From the NCBI RefSeq assembly GCF_030410135.1, contig NZ_JAUGQQ010000004.1, forward strand, positions 1 through 64,000: a stretch of 64,000 nucleotides of DNA, written 5' to 3'. Both the position numbers and the translations under genes were made by a program. A model generated the notes under the pieces. The model was given only the letters and a program-made list of their open reading frames with translations. It was not told the origin of the DNA and searched no databases. Each line of letters starts with the position of its first letter. Position 1 is the stretch's first letter. Shown here piece by piece: positions 26,181-35,493 of this stretch. The DNA is from Aequorivita aurantiaca. GTDB taxonomy: Bacteria; Bacteroidota; Bacteroidia; Flavobacteriales; Flavobacteriaceae.

Positions 26181-27938
26181 ATGAAAAAAAGAATTACAGT
26201 ATTTTTCACAATCCTTTTAGGCATCACCACCCCAATAAAGGCACAAACTCTAGGCAAAAAAGCTAGTCTGAAAAATGACGGTACCCTTTCAGTTGAATCA
26301 ATTCTACTTCCTGAAAATTATACCAACCATCAAAAGTCCCAAACATTGGAAATGCTCTGGCGTTTTGGCGAGCCAGCCCATCCTAACCTCAAAAACAGTC
26401 GCGGTACAACCCTGGCAGATATTAACAATGATGGCGTTGAGGAAATTCTATATGGAATCTGGAATACACTTTACGTCCTAAATGGCGATGGCGCTATTCT
26501 CTGGGAAAAGGCCGTGAGCGGCACTATTTTGTTACCTCCAACAGTGGTGGATTTAAATAACGATGGATCCCTCGAAATAATCTTAAACACAGGTGGCGTG
26601 CCAAGCGCTGGCCGGGTTTATTTGTTAGATACTGTGGGCAATGATTTGCCGGGTTGGCCTTTAAACTTTGATGATCATTGGATGATAAATGCCCCTGCCG
26701 CGGCTGATATAGATGGCGACGGAATTTTAGATATTGTAACAGGTGAGCGCGTAGCCAGCAATCAAGGTTTTGTGCATGCCATTAAAATGGACGGTACTCC
26801 AATTAACGCAAATTGGCCAGTGGAAGTAGCCGCCACGCCAGCATTTACGCCTTCAATTGCTGATGTTGATAACGATGGCAATAATGATGTAGTGATAGCC
26901 GCCTCCAGTGCTGGGATGTATATTTTCGACAATCAAGGTGCGGTGTTTCCAAACTTTCCAGTTTTTGATCCAAATGTGAATTATTCCTACCAATCACCCA
27001 TGCTCGCTGATTTAGATAACGATGGCGACCTAGAAATAATAGGAAGCAATCACGGCAACGCTGCCGGTTTTTATGTTATGGAACACGATGGTAGCTACAA
27101 ATCAGGTTGGCCAATTGCTACTAGTGAATGGACCTACTCTCCTTCCACCGTTTGGGATGTGAATAATGACGGCGTTTTCGAAATTTTTATGTCAGATAGA
27201 AATACTAGCGGAACACAAGGCGAAGAACTACCCGTGGTTTATGGTCTAGACCCCGATGGCAATAACCTGCCCAATTTCCCAATAGAAAAATACGGAGGCA
27301 CCGAAGGGGTAATTTCACTGGCAGATGTGAACAATGATGAAGTACTGGATATAATTTTTCCAAGTGTACTAACCGATGCTGATGGCTATGGTTATATACA
27401 CGCCTATAATATGGATGGAAGCGGCGAAATAGCAGGCTTCCCGCTGCGCCCTCGCGGCTTTACGTTTTTGAACGGTGCCGTTTTGGGCGATGTGGATAAT
27501 GACGGCATGTTGGACCTAACCGCCAATAGTTACACCCTAACCTTTGGCGCAGGGATAGACTCTACCTTCGTTAATGTTTACAACCTAAATGTGCCCTATA
27601 ATCCAGAGAGAATCAAACGGAATGGTTACAAAGGTGACAATACCCGCGATGGTTTTGTAGAAATAGAAGACATTATAAGCATTACTGAATTCAAGACCAG
27701 TTCGATAATAAGTATATTCCCTAACCCTTCTGAAGGCATTTTGACATTCACAATCCCTGCCGCAATTCAAAACGCAAAGGTGAAGATTTTCAGCATTGAT
27801 GGTAAGTTGGTTTTTTCAGAAGAAAAAAACCTAGAAACAACCTCAACTTATAATCTGAAACATCTAAACAGCGGGCTGTATTTTGTAACCATTTCTGATG
27901 GGGAGCATACTTCTACTGCAAAGTGGATAAAGAATTAA
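26181..27938 (+). CDS. secreted FG-GAP/VCBS repeat protein with T9SS sorting domain
   Basis: 585 residues. Signal peptide 1-21 (KAQT). About seven FG-GAP/VCBS-type repeats at 70-470 carry calcium-binding loops (DINNDGVEE, DLNNDGSLE, DIDGDGILD, DVDNDGNND, DLDNDGDLE), which should form an integrin-like beta propeller. The last 80 residues are a type A T9SS sorting domain (SIFPNPSEGILTF; FSIDGKLVFSE; LNSGLYFVTI), so the protein should cross the outer membrane through the Por/T9SS machinery. No catalytic domain is visible; binding to polymers or surfaces is likely. Confidence 0.9.
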   Translation: MKKRITVFFTILLGITTPIKAQTLGKKASLKNDGTLSVESILLPENYTNHQKSQTLEMLWRFGEPAHPNLKNSRGTTLADINNDGVEEILYGIWNTLYVLNGDGAILWEKAVSGTILLPPTVVDLNNDGSLEIILNTGGVPSAGRVYLLDTVGNDLPGWPLNFDDHWMINAPAAADIDGDGILDIVTGERVASNQGFVHAIKMDGTPINANWPVEVAATPAFTPSIADVDNDGNNDVVIAASSAGMYIFDNQGAVFPNFPVFDPNVNYSYQSPMLADLDNDGDLEIIGSNHGNAAGFYVMEHDGSYKSGWPIATSEWTYSPSTVWDVNNDGVFEIFMSDRNTSGTQGEELPVVYGLDPDGNNLPNFPIEKYGGTEGVISLADVNNDEVLDIIFPSVLTDADGYGYIHAYNMDGSGEIAGFPLRPRGFTFLNGAVLGDVDNDGMLDLTANSYTLTFGAGIDSTFVNVYNLNVPYNPERIKRNGYKGDNTRDGFVEIEDIISITEFKTSSIISIFPNPSEGILTFTIPAAIQNAKVKIFSIDGKLVFSEEKNLETTSTYNLKHLNSGLYFVTISDGEHTSTAKWIKN

Positions 27939-27960
27939 TTTGTTGAAAGATTGATTGTCC

Positions 27961-27982
27961 GGTCGAGCGCAGTGGAGACCTC
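27961..27982. repeat. dispersed quasi-palindromic repeat, copy 1
   Basis: GGTC-GAGCGCAGTGGA-GACC plus TC, in the 59-bp gap between two convergent genes. It matches the copy at 46053-46074 (other strand) in 21 of 22 bases. It also shares its core with the copy at 30919-30942. Confidence 0.7.
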
Positions 27983-27997
27983 CGTTCGGCCAGGCAA

Positions 27998-29041
27998 TTA
28001 TTCAACTACATGCTGCGAATAATTTCGCCACTTGTCCAAACACCCTTCTATATCATCAGGAATGGGGCATTCAAAGCGCATAAACTCATTAGTTACTGGA
28101 TGAACGAAGCCAAGTGTTCTCGCGTGTAAAGCTTGGCGTGGTAATACCTTAAAACAGTTTTCAACAAACTGTTTGTACTTGCTGAAAGTGGTGCCTTTCA
28201 ATATTTTTTCGCCGCCGTAGCGCTCATCATTAAAAAGTGTATGGCCTATGTATTTCATATGCACACGAATTTGATGAGTTCGACCTGTTTCCAATCGGCA
28301 GGATACTAAAGTAACGTAACTAAGGCGTTCCAAAACTTTATAATGTGTAACCGCTGGCTTTCCTTTTTCCTCTTCGTCGTTTTCATAAACGGTATTTTGA
28401 AGTCGGTTTTTCGGATGTCTCCCAATATTTCCTTCAATAGTTCCTTCCTCCTCTTCTACATTTCCCCAAACCAAGGCCACATATTCCCGCTCAGTGCTTT
28501 TGTCAAAAAACTGTTTGGCGAGGTGGGTCATTGCTTCCTCGGTTTTGGCAATAACCAAAAGACCACTGGTATCTTTATCTATTCTGTGGACTAAGCCTGG
28601 GCGATTACTTGAGTTATTTGGAAGATGCTCAAAATGATAAGTCAAGGCGTTAATAAGTGTGCCGCTATAATTTCCGTGTCCGGGATGCACTACCATTCCG
28701 GCGGGTTTGTTTACAACCAAAACTGCCTCATCTTCATAAACAATGTCCAACGGAATATTCTCGGGCACCAACAAAAATTCATACGGCGGATGCTCAAAAA
28801 GAACTGTCACAACATCATTGCCCTTAACTTTATAATTAGATTTTACGGGAACTCCATTTACGTGAATATTGCCTGCCGCTGCAGCTTTCTGTATTTTGTT
28901 GCGCGTTGCCTTTTCAATAAGGTTCATCAAGTATTTATCAACTCGTAGCGCTCCCTGCCCCTTGTCTGCCTTAAAGCGGTAATGTTCGTAAAGATCATCG
29001 CTTCCGCCGGCGTCATCTATTTCCTCTTCGTTAAAATTCAT
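27998..29041 (-). CDS. RluA-family pseudouridine synthase (RluD-like)
   Basis: 347 residues from the ATG at 29041; an upstream start would add 30 residues that overlap the PASTA gene. S4 RNA-binding domain about 30-85 (RVDKYLMNLIEKATRNKIQK), then the synthase domain with catalytic Asp155 in HRIDKDTSGLLV and RTHQIRVHM. The long form with S4 domain fits RluD/RluC-type enzymes that modify 23S rRNA; the exact uridines are inferred. It overlaps the 3' end of the PASTA protein gene by 11 bp. Confidence 0.9.
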   Translation of the reverse strand: MNFNEEEIDDAGGSDDLYEHYRFKADKGQGALRVDKYLMNLIEKATRNKIQKAAAAGNIHVNGVPVKSNYKVKGNDVVTVLFEHPPYEFLLVPENIPLDIVYEDEAVLVVNKPAGMVVHPGHGNYSGTLINALTYHFEHLPNNSSNRPGLVHRIDKDTSGLLVIAKTEEAMTHLAKQFFDKSTEREYVALVWGNVEEEEGTIEGNIGRHPKNRLQNTVYENDEEEKGKPAVTHYKVLERLSYVTLVSCRLETGRTHQIRVHMKYIGHTLFNDERYGGEKILKGTTFSKYKQFVENCFKVLPRQALHARTLGFVHPVTNEFMRFECPIPDDIEGCLDKWRNYSQHVVE

Positions 29042-29657
29042 CGGTGCCTTCTTCCAGAATTGGGGTTTCCGGCTGATTCTCCATAAGGGAATCCTCCGTT
29101 TGTATTCGGTTTTGCGACTCATCGCCCACAATCAAATCAATTATCGACGTTTTTTGAAGCGGCGTGCCAGGATCAAGTTTTTCGCCTTTAAAGCGCATTT
29201 CCAAAACATTGTCACTGATGTGCGGACGGTAACTAATTTTCCCTATTTTGAAGCCCATTGCCAAAAGTGTAGGCTCAGCTTGGCGGCGCGTACGGCCGAG
29301 AACATCGGGCACTTCAATTTTGCGATATCCGGACGGATTTAGCGTTAAATATAATTTGCGATTTTCCTTTACAAATTTTCCGGGTTTCGGTATTTGCTCG
29401 ATAACCGAAAATCTCGGAAAGTCCGGATTATAATTTGCCGAATCCAAAATCTCGTAGCGAAGGTCCATTTCATCCAACTTCTCCTCTACTTTATCCAACG
29501 ACATTTTGGCCAAATTTGGCACTTCAATCCTTTCATTGTGATTGGTGCTGATGCGCAGCCACCACAAAATCAAAAAAGCCAATACAAGCAAAGCCACAAT
29601 AGCCAAGAGCAATTGTTTCAGAAATGCCTTTGAAAACACGAATTGGAAAAAAGTCAT
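29031..29657 (-). CDS. membrane-anchored PASTA-domain protein
   Basis: 208 residues. A short cytoplasmic start, one membrane helix (about 12-34), then two to three PASTA repeats at about 42-180 (VPNLAKMSLDKVEEKLDEM; VPDVLGRTRRQAEPTLLAMG). The tail is acidic and unstructured. PASTA domains bind peptidoglycan fragments or beta-lactams in other proteins; here there is no kinase or transpeptidase domain attached. The overlap with the RluD-like gene implies coupled expression, and ddl is divergent from it. Confidence 0.88.
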   Translation of the reverse strand: MTFFQFVFSKAFLKQLLLAIVALLVLAFLILWWLRISTNHNERIEVPNLAKMSLDKVEEKLDEMDLRYEILDSANYNPDFPRFSVIEQIPKPGKFVKENRKLYLTLNPSGYRKIEVPDVLGRTRRQAEPTLLAMGFKIGKISYRPHISDNVLEMRFKGEKLDPGTPLQKTSIIDLIVGDESQNRIQTEDSLMENQPETPILEEGTDEF

Positions 29658-29692
29658 AAGTTTGTTTTGTTAATGCTCAAAATACAAAGGCC

Positions 29693-29700
29693 CAAAGGTA
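29693..29700 (-). promoter_or_regulatory. -7 promoter element for the PASTA-rluD unit
   Basis: The minus strand reads TACCTTTG, matching TAnnTTTG, about 36 bases before the ATG at 29657. The -33 position lacks a clear TTG. Confidence 0.35.
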
Positions 29701-29865
29701 GTATCTTTTGCTGAAATAAGTTTAATTAGTGCTTTTAGTGCCTAGTATATTTGGGAAATCACGTTCAATTAAAATATTTACATCTCCAAAAATAGAGGAT
29801 CTATATCCGCAGCAAGCGTCCACCATTTACCATTACCTAATACCTCAAACCTCATCCCTTTTTAA

Positions 29866-29873
29866 TACTTTTG
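29866..29873 (+). promoter_or_regulatory. -7 promoter element for ddl
   Basis: TACTTTTG matches TAnnTTTG and lies 25 bases before the ATG at 29899. The -33 region is not convincing. Confidence 0.35.
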
Positions 29874-29898
29874 TAAACGCAGATATTAATCATTTGTT

Positions 29899-30876
29899 AT
29901 GGGAAAGAAACATATAGCTGTTGCCATGGGCGGCTATTCCAGCGAATTCGAGATTTCGATAAACAGCGGCGGCGTTGTTTGCGATGCACTTGACAGAAAT
30001 AAATATGAAGTGTATCCCGTCCACATTTTGGAGGAAGGCTGGTATTTCGTTTCCAAGAATGGCACCAAACATCCCGTAAACAAAGCCGATTTCAGTTTCA
30101 ACAATGGCGCTGATACCATAAAGCCTGATGCTGTTTTTAACACCATCCACGGTACACCGGGCGAAGATGGTTATCTTCAGGCCTATTGGGAATTGCTGGG
30201 CATTCCGCATACCAGTACCGATTATTACCAAGCTGCGCTCAGTTTCAATAAGCGCGACTGCCTTTCGGTATTGAAAAATTTTGGCGTACGCGCGGCAAAT
30301 TCTTTTTATGTAAATCAAGGTTCCGAAATAAATCTGGAAGAAATAGTTAAGAAAACCGGCCTGCCATGTTTTGTAAAACCCAACCGTTCAGGCTCCAGCT
30401 TTGGCGTAAGCAAGGTGCACGAAATGGACGAATTGATGCCTGCCATCGAAAATGCATTTACAGAGGATTCTGAAATAATTATTGAAACCGCAATCCATGG
30501 CGTTGAAGTTTCGGTAGGGGTGTACAATGATGGCGATAAAATTATCGCGCTGCCCGTTACCGAAATTGTTTCAGAAAACGATTTTTTCGATTACGAAGCA
30601 AAATATTTGGGGAAATCACAGGAAATAACTCCGGCGCGAATTTCCGAGGAAGAAACCGAAATGGTAAAAAAAGAAGCCATTCGCATTTACAGATTGTTGA
30701 ATATGAAAGGCATCACCCGCAGTGAATTCATCATACAAAAAGGAAAGCCCTATTTTTTGGAAATAAACACAAATCCCGGATTGTCGGTTGAAAGCATCGT
30801 GCCCAAACAAGCGCGCGAAGCGGGAATGTCACTGACGCAATTTTTTGATATTTTGATACGGAATGTACTAAAATAG
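29899..30876 (+). CDS. ddl: D-alanine--D-alanine ligase
   Basis: 325 residues, close to the usual length. N-terminal MGGYSSEFEISINSG contains the Glu that positions substrate. The ATP-grasp core shows PCFVKPNRSGSSFGVSKV and the C-terminal metal site KPYFLEINTNPGLS. It joins two D-Ala in an ATP-dependent reaction to make the dipeptide for peptidoglycan. It is divergent from the PASTA-rluD unit and 93 bp upstream of lpxB. Confidence 0.96.
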   Translation: MGKKHIAVAMGGYSSEFEISINSGGVVCDALDRNKYEVYPVHILEEGWYFVSKNGTKHPVNKADFSFNNGADTIKPDAVFNTIHGTPGEDGYLQAYWELLGIPHTSTDYYQAALSFNKRDCLSVLKNFGVRAANSFYVNQGSEINLEEIVKKTGLPCFVKPNRSGSSFGVSKVHEMDELMPAIENAFTEDSEIIIETAIHGVEVSVGVYNDGDKIIALPVTEIVSENDFFDYEAKYLGKSQEITPARISEEETEMVKKEAIRIYRLLNMKGITRSEFIIQKGKPYFLEINTNPGLSVESIVPKQAREAGMSLTQFFDILIRNVLK

Positions 30877-30918
30877 AATAAAGAAAAGAGAGTAAAGAAA
30901 AAAGACGAAATATTATGT

Positions 30919-30942
30919 CACCCTGAGCGCAGTCGAAGGGTG
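30919..30942. repeat. dispersed quasi-palindromic repeat, copy 2
   Basis: CACCCT-GAGCGCAGTCGA-AGGGTG in the ddl-lpxB gap. The 12-base core is shared with the copies at 27961 and 46053, but the arms differ in sequence while staying complementary to each other. Confidence 0.7.
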
Positions 30943-30969
30943 CAATCTGCAATAATTTAACCAACATCA

Positions 30970-32088
30970 ATGAAATATTACCTCATAGCAGGCGAGGCTT
31001 CCGGCGATTTGCATGGAGCCAATTTAATGAAGGCCTTAAAAAAGGAGGATGCCGAAGCGGATTTCCGTTTTTGGGGTGGCGATTTAATGAAAGCTGCCGG
31101 CGGAACTGAGGTAAAACATTACAGGGATTTAGCATTTATGGGCTTCGCCGAAGTGGTGATGAATCTTGGCACCATTCTGAGAAACATTAAATTCTGCAAA
31201 AAAGACATCGAAATTTTCAACCCCGATGTTATCATTTTTATAGATTATCCCGGCTTCAATTTTCAGATTATGAAATGGGCCAAAAAGAAGGGCTATAAAA
31301 ATCATTTTTATATTTCGCCACAAATCTGGGCGTGGAAGGAAGGCCGCATAAAAGATATAAAACGGGACGTTGATGAGATGTACGTTATTCTTCCTTTTGA
31401 AAAGGATTTTTATGAAAACAAACACAATTTTCCCGTGCACTTTGTGGGCCATCCGCTCATTGATGCCATTTACGATCGAAGACAAGTGGACCCCGCCACA
31501 TTTAAAAAAGAAAATGGCTTGGATGAACGGCCAATAGTTGCACTACTTCCTGGCAGCCGAAAGCAGGAAATAAAGAAAATGCTGGAAATAATGATTTCCG
31601 TGGCAAAAAATTTTTCGGAATATCAGTTTGTGATTGCCGGTGCACCGAGCCAGGAAAAATCATTTTATGAAACATTCACAAGCACGAAAAATGCGTATTT
31701 CGTTTCAAACAAAACTTACGATCTGTTGAGCATTTCCGATGCGGCTTTGGTCACTTCCGGCACGGCCACCTTGGAAACCGCGCTATTTAAAGTACCGCAA
31801 GTGGTTTGTTATAAAGGAAGCCGAATCAGTTATGAAATCGCGAAACGCGTCATTAAATTGGATTATATTTCCTTGGTGAATTTGATTTTAAATAAAGAAA
31901 CCGTTACAGAATTGATTCAAACGGAATTCAATACAAATCGATTAAAAGAAGAGCTCACAAAAATTCTGGAACCCTATAAAAGGGCAACCATATTTTTGGA
32001 CTACTACGAGCTGGAACAAACCTTAGGTGGTCGTGGCGCAAGTGAAAAAACCGCGAAATTGATCTACTCCGAAATAAGGGGGAATTAA
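30970..32088 (+). CDS. lpxB: lipid-A-disaccharide synthase
   Basis: 372 residues. N-terminal YLIAGEASGDLHGANLM is the family's signature. Further on are IDYPGFNFQIMKWAKKKG, ISPQIWAWKEGRIK and the sugar-nucleotide site LLPGSRKQEIKK and TSGTATLETALFKVPQVV. It joins UDP-diacylglucosamine and lipid X to form lipid A disaccharide at the inner membrane, so this is a Gram-negative cell. It sits among other envelope genes. Confidence 0.95.
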   Translation: MKYYLIAGEASGDLHGANLMKALKKEDAEADFRFWGGDLMKAAGGTEVKHYRDLAFMGFAEVVMNLGTILRNIKFCKKDIEIFNPDVIIFIDYPGFNFQIMKWAKKKGYKNHFYISPQIWAWKEGRIKDIKRDVDEMYVILPFEKDFYENKHNFPVHFVGHPLIDAIYDRRQVDPATFKKENGLDERPIVALLPGSRKQEIKKMLEIMISVAKNFSEYQFVIAGAPSQEKSFYETFTSTKNAYFVSNKTYDLLSISDAALVTSGTATLETALFKVPQVVCYKGSRISYEIAKRVIKLDYISLVNLILNKETVTELIQTEFNTNRLKEELTKILEPYKRATIFLDYYELEQTLGGRGASEKTAKLIYSEIRGN

Positions 32089-32133
32089 ATAATATTTTCT
32101 ATTTTTAAAGCTTTAACCTTCCATTTTCAATCG

Positions 32134-32727
32134 ATGCGAAAATTTTTATCCTTTTTCTTTTTTGCCTTATTTCTAATTTCCTGCGGAAGCACCAAAAATA
32201 CGGGCAAGGTTTCGGAGGCCATTATCGGAAAGGAGACCGCAAAGGGAAAGCCTTCCCGAAGGGTTGGTCCCAATAAAAACATAGCAACCTCAAAAGGAAG
32301 TTCTTCCAAAGAAAAAATTGAGAACACGGAAGATGTGAAACCAAAGGAAATTCGGGAAAACATCATCGATTTTGCAAAGACTTTTGAGGGAACCCGATAC
32401 AAATTCGGGGGGACTACCGAAGCAGGAATGGACTGCTCCGGCTTGGTTTTTACGGCGTTCCAAAAGGAGAATATTACATTGCCAAGAATATCTCGTGACA
32501 TGGCCACTAAAGGAATATTAATTTCTTTTAAGGATATTGAGGAAGGCGATCTTGTTTTCTTCAAAACTAGCAGCAAAAATATTATAAACCATGTAGGCTT
32601 GGTAGTGGAAGCCAAGCGCGGCGAGGTAAAATTCATCCACTCCACCACCCGCGCCGGCGTCATCATTTCATCGCTTGAAGAAGATTATTGGAAAAAAGCT
32701 TTTGTTGAGGTAAGAAGGGTTATCTAA
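32134..32727 (+). CDS. NlpC/P60 family lipoprotein peptidase (C40)
   Basis: 197 residues. Lipobox LISC gives Cys17. A basic, low-complexity linker (20-70) leads to an NlpC/P60 domain with the full triad: Cys101 in MDCSGLV, His153 in NHVGLV and His169 in FIHS. It is expected to cleave peptidoglycan stem peptides from the membrane. It starts 45 bp after lpxB and about 97 bp before comEC on the same strand, probably in a shared unit. Confidence 0.9.
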   Translation: MRKFLSFFFFALFLISCGSTKNTGKVSEAIIGKETAKGKPSRRVGPNKNIATSKGSSSKEKIENTEDVKPKEIRENIIDFAKTFEGTRYKFGGTTEAGMDCSGLVFTAFQKENITLPRISRDMATKGILISFKDIEEGDLVFFKTSSKNIINHVGLVVEAKRGEVKFIHSTTRAGVIISSLEEDYWKKAFVEVRRVI

Positions 32728-32823
32728 CGCTTTATATTTAGATTAGGTTTTATGATCAATTTTTTCTAAATTTAATTTCATTCTCCCCAGTAAATTTTAA
32801 GTGTAACCTTAAAACTATGGGGC

Positions 32824-34848
32824 ATGAAATTTATCAATTTCGCCGTTGTAAAACTTTCTTTATTCCTTGTTCTTGGAATACTCGCCTCCCATTATTTCCT
32901 CATTTCCGTTAGTATCTTCCCACTTCTCTTGGTGCTTTTTGTACTCGTAATTTTCTTCTGGTTTCTGGACAGGAACCATTTGTTCCCAAGAGTATTTTTT
33001 GGAATTGCAACCTATCTTTGTTTCTTCTCCATTGGTTATTTTTCTTACCAAATGCGTCTGCCCAAATTTCAGCCAACGCATTTTTCGCATTTAATGATGG
33101 AAGATAGAGCTGATTTGCTTCAACTGAAAATAACCCAAATTCTTAAGCCGGATAAATTCAATTATAAATATTTCGCTGAGGTAATGGCACTGAATGGTTA
33201 TGCTGCCACGGGAAAAATTCTATTGAACATTTCCGCAGAACCTGAATCAGAGACAATAACCCCGGACAAAATTTTACTGGTTTACACCTCGCTGAGCGAA
33301 ATTCCCAAACCTTTGAATCCATATCAATTTGATTATTCCAAATATATGGCGTCACTGGGAGTGCATGGGCAAGTGAGAATTTCGATTCACGAAATTATTG
33401 ACACCAAAAAAGGTTCGCATACCATTTTGGGAACTGCCCAACAATTACGCGCTTCAATTGTTGCAAAACTGAAAAAAACAAATTTAAAAATTGACGAACG
33501 TGCCATAATTCAAGCCTTGGTTTTAGGCGAAAAGAAAGATATTGACAAAAACCTTTATGCGGAATATGCCGCGGCGGGGGCGGTTCATATTTTGGCCGTA
33601 TCGGGACTTCATGTTGGAATTTTGTATGTAATACTAGCCTTTCTTTTCAAACCCTTGGCCCGGGGTCGATATGGGATTATTTTTTACACGCTAATAATTG
33701 TGCTTCTTTTGTGGGGATTTGCCTTACTTTCTGGGCTGTCTCCATCGGTTACCCGTGCTGTCACGATGTTTAGTTTTTTTGCGGGGGCAAAGCTTTTATA
33801 CCGGGAAACTAATTCGCTCAATACCTTATTTCTTTCATTCTTGGCACTGTTAATCATTAATCCATTTTGGTTATTTCAGATTGGATTTCAGCTTAGTTAT
33901 CTGGCCGTATTTTTTATTGTATGGTTGTTGCCAATATTTAATAAAATCGGCTACTCACGATATCTAATAGTTCGCAAACTTTGGTCAATTGTAGCTGTAA
34001 CCATATGTGCGCAAATTGGGGTCTTACCCTTAACCTTATATTATTTTCACCAATTTCCCGGACTGTTCCTGGTAACAAATATTGTGGTATTGCCATTCTT
34101 GACAGTTTTAATGTTTGGGGGAATTTTGGTGGTAATCCTGGCTACCTTTGAAATCTTACCAGATGGTTTGGCATCCTCCTACAATTTTTTGATTGAAACA
34201 TTAAATGGGTTCATACATTGGATCGCTGTGCAGGATGAATTTCTTTTTAAAAACATCAGCTTTTCACCTTTAAAAGTAATTACCGCCTATGTGTTGATAC
34301 TCGTTATGGCTCTCTATCTGAAGAATATGAATAACAAAAGACTGGTTCTCTCATTGCTAGTAATTTCAACCTTTGTATCCATTTTTATTTATGAAGAATA
34401 CACCACCTCATCCAACCATCTAATAGTTTTTCAAAAAAGCAAACAAACTTTGGTGGGTTATAAAAATGGGAAACATTTAAGTATATTCAAAAAAGGATTT
34501 ATTGAAAATGCTGCAGATAACTACCCCGTAAAATCCTATATAAGTTCGGTGAACGTAGCTTCTTATTCTGAAAGTGAGCTTCCAAATTTATTCAGGTATA
34601 ATCATAGCAATATTCTCGTTTTGGATAGTTTAGGAGTTTTTCCAAAACAGACAAAAATCCATACACTACTGCTAACAAATAGTCCGAAATTGAACTTAGA
34701 CCGTCTGCTTGACAGCTTAAAACCTACACGTGTAATAGCGGATGGAAGTAATTACCACACGTATGTTGCGCGATGGGAAAAAACCTGCCAAACAAAAAAG
34801 CTCCCATTTAGCCATACTGCCAAACAAGGAGCTTTCCTACTAGAATAG
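32824..34848 (+). CDS. comEC: ComEC/Rec2 family DNA-uptake channel protein
   Basis: 674 residues. Two N-terminal helices and a DUF4131/OB-type domain (about 1-180) are followed by the Competence membrane domain (about 225-490; LGEKKDIDKNLYAEYAAAGAVHILAVSGLHVGI). The C-terminal 150 residues correspond to the metallo-beta-lactamase-like domain, but no HxHxDH metal motif is present, so that part is degenerate. The membrane channel moves single-stranded DNA inward during transformation. Other competence genes are outside this window. Confidence 0.88.
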   Translation: MKFINFAVVKLSLFLVLGILASHYFLISVSIFPLLLVLFVLVIFFWFLDRNHLFPRVFFGIATYLCFFSIGYFSYQMRLPKFQPTHFSHLMMEDRADLLQLKITQILKPDKFNYKYFAEVMALNGYAATGKILLNISAEPESETITPDKILLVYTSLSEIPKPLNPYQFDYSKYMASLGVHGQVRISIHEIIDTKKGSHTILGTAQQLRASIVAKLKKTNLKIDERAIIQALVLGEKKDIDKNLYAEYAAAGAVHILAVSGLHVGILYVILAFLFKPLARGRYGIIFYTLIIVLLLWGFALLSGLSPSVTRAVTMFSFFAGAKLLYRETNSLNTLFLSFLALLIINPFWLFQIGFQLSYLAVFFIVWLLPIFNKIGYSRYLIVRKLWSIVAVTICAQIGVLPLTLYYFHQFPGLFLVTNIVVLPFLTVLMFGGILVVILATFEILPDGLASSYNFLIETLNGFIHWIAVQDEFLFKNISFSPLKVITAYVLILVMALYLKNMNNKRLVLSLLVISTFVSIFIYEEYTTSSNHLIVFQKSKQTLVGYKNGKHLSIFKKGFIENAADNYPVKSYISSVNVASYSESELPNLFRYNHSNILVLDSLGVFPKQTKIHTLLLTNSPKLNLDRLLDSLKPTRVIADGSNYHTYVARWEKTCQTKKLPFSHTAKQGAFLLE

Positions 34849-34879
34849 CCCGAATATGAAACCGAAAATGCTATTCTAG
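34840..34879. terminator. bidirectional inverted repeat between convergent comEC and thioredoxin-like genes
   Basis: CTAGAATAGC (34840-34849) and GCTATTCTAG (34870-34879) are exact complements around a 20-base loop. The stem contains the stop codons of both genes. No long T tract follows on either side, so its strength as a terminator is uncertain. Confidence 0.45.
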
Positions 34880-35409
34880 AATGTATATTTAAAGTTCTTT
34901 TGATAATTCTCCCATGCCTGCGCGGTAGTTATCTCCAAATAGTCATCGCTGTGAATCATTTTTAAAAATATTTCAAGTTGTTGTGGAGTTCTATACCCCG
35001 GCACAGCCTGAATTAAATCACCATCTTCCTCAAAAAACACAACAGTTGGATACGCCGTTACCTTTAGGGCATGGGCAAACAAATGCTGCGAGTTTCTACC
35101 TTTTCTTGCCGGGTCATAATTAGGATTTGTATACACAAAGTCCTGATAATCGACCTCTTCGGTTCCCTCCGCATTAAATTTTACCGCGTAATAGTTTTCA
35201 TTTATATATTCAATAACCTCCTTATCACTAAAGGTATTTTTATCGAGCATCTTGCAGGGCCCGCACCAAGTAGTGTAAACGTCCATAAAAATTTTCTTGG
35301 GCACCTTTTTTTGTGCTGCAATAGCCTCATTCATCGTTAGCCACTTTATTTCCTGTGCCTTGGCAGGGAACAGTGCCAATAATAGAGCAAAGAGTAAAAT
35401 ATTTTTCAT
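34876..35409 (-). CDS. exported thioredoxin-fold protein
   Basis: 177 residues. Signal peptide 1-18 (KAQE). The active site is WCGPCK with Cys49 and Cys52, and the cis-Pro loop is AYPTVVFF. An insert of about 20 residues (NPNYDPARKGRNSQHL) lies between. The domain fits the thioredoxin_7 group of periplasmic thiol-disulfide proteins. The substrate is unknown. It converges on comEC, sharing an inverted repeat. Confidence 0.85.
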   Translation of the reverse strand: MKNILLFALLLALFPAKAQEIKWLTMNEAIAAQKKVPKKIFMDVYTTWCGPCKMLDKNTFSDKEVIEYINENYYAVKFNAEGTEEVDYQDFVYTNPNYDPARKGRNSQHLFAHALKVTAYPTVVFFEEDGDLIQAVPGYRTPQQLEIFLKMIHSDDYLEITTAQAWENYQKNFKYTF

Positions 35410-35443
35410 CTATAAGGTTTTAAAAAATTTTTAATTATCAAAC

Positions 35444-35474
35444 AAATAGCGTTCCAAAATAGGGAACGCTATTT
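35444..35474 (-). terminator. intrinsic terminator of the dpp4-POT operon
   Basis: AAATAGCGTTCC (35444-35455) and GGAACGCTATTT (35463-35474) form a perfect 12-bp stem with a 7-base loop, 20 bases after the stop of the second transporter gene. A T-rich stretch follows on the minus strand. Confidence 0.8.
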
Positions 35475-35493
35475 ATATAGATTTTATTTTATG

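Noticed and set aside
25955-26257. 100-residue minus-strand frame in the long gap
   Set aside because: Overlaps the signal-peptide codons of the T9SS protein, odd Cys/Trp/Arg composition, no resemblance to known proteins and no promoter.
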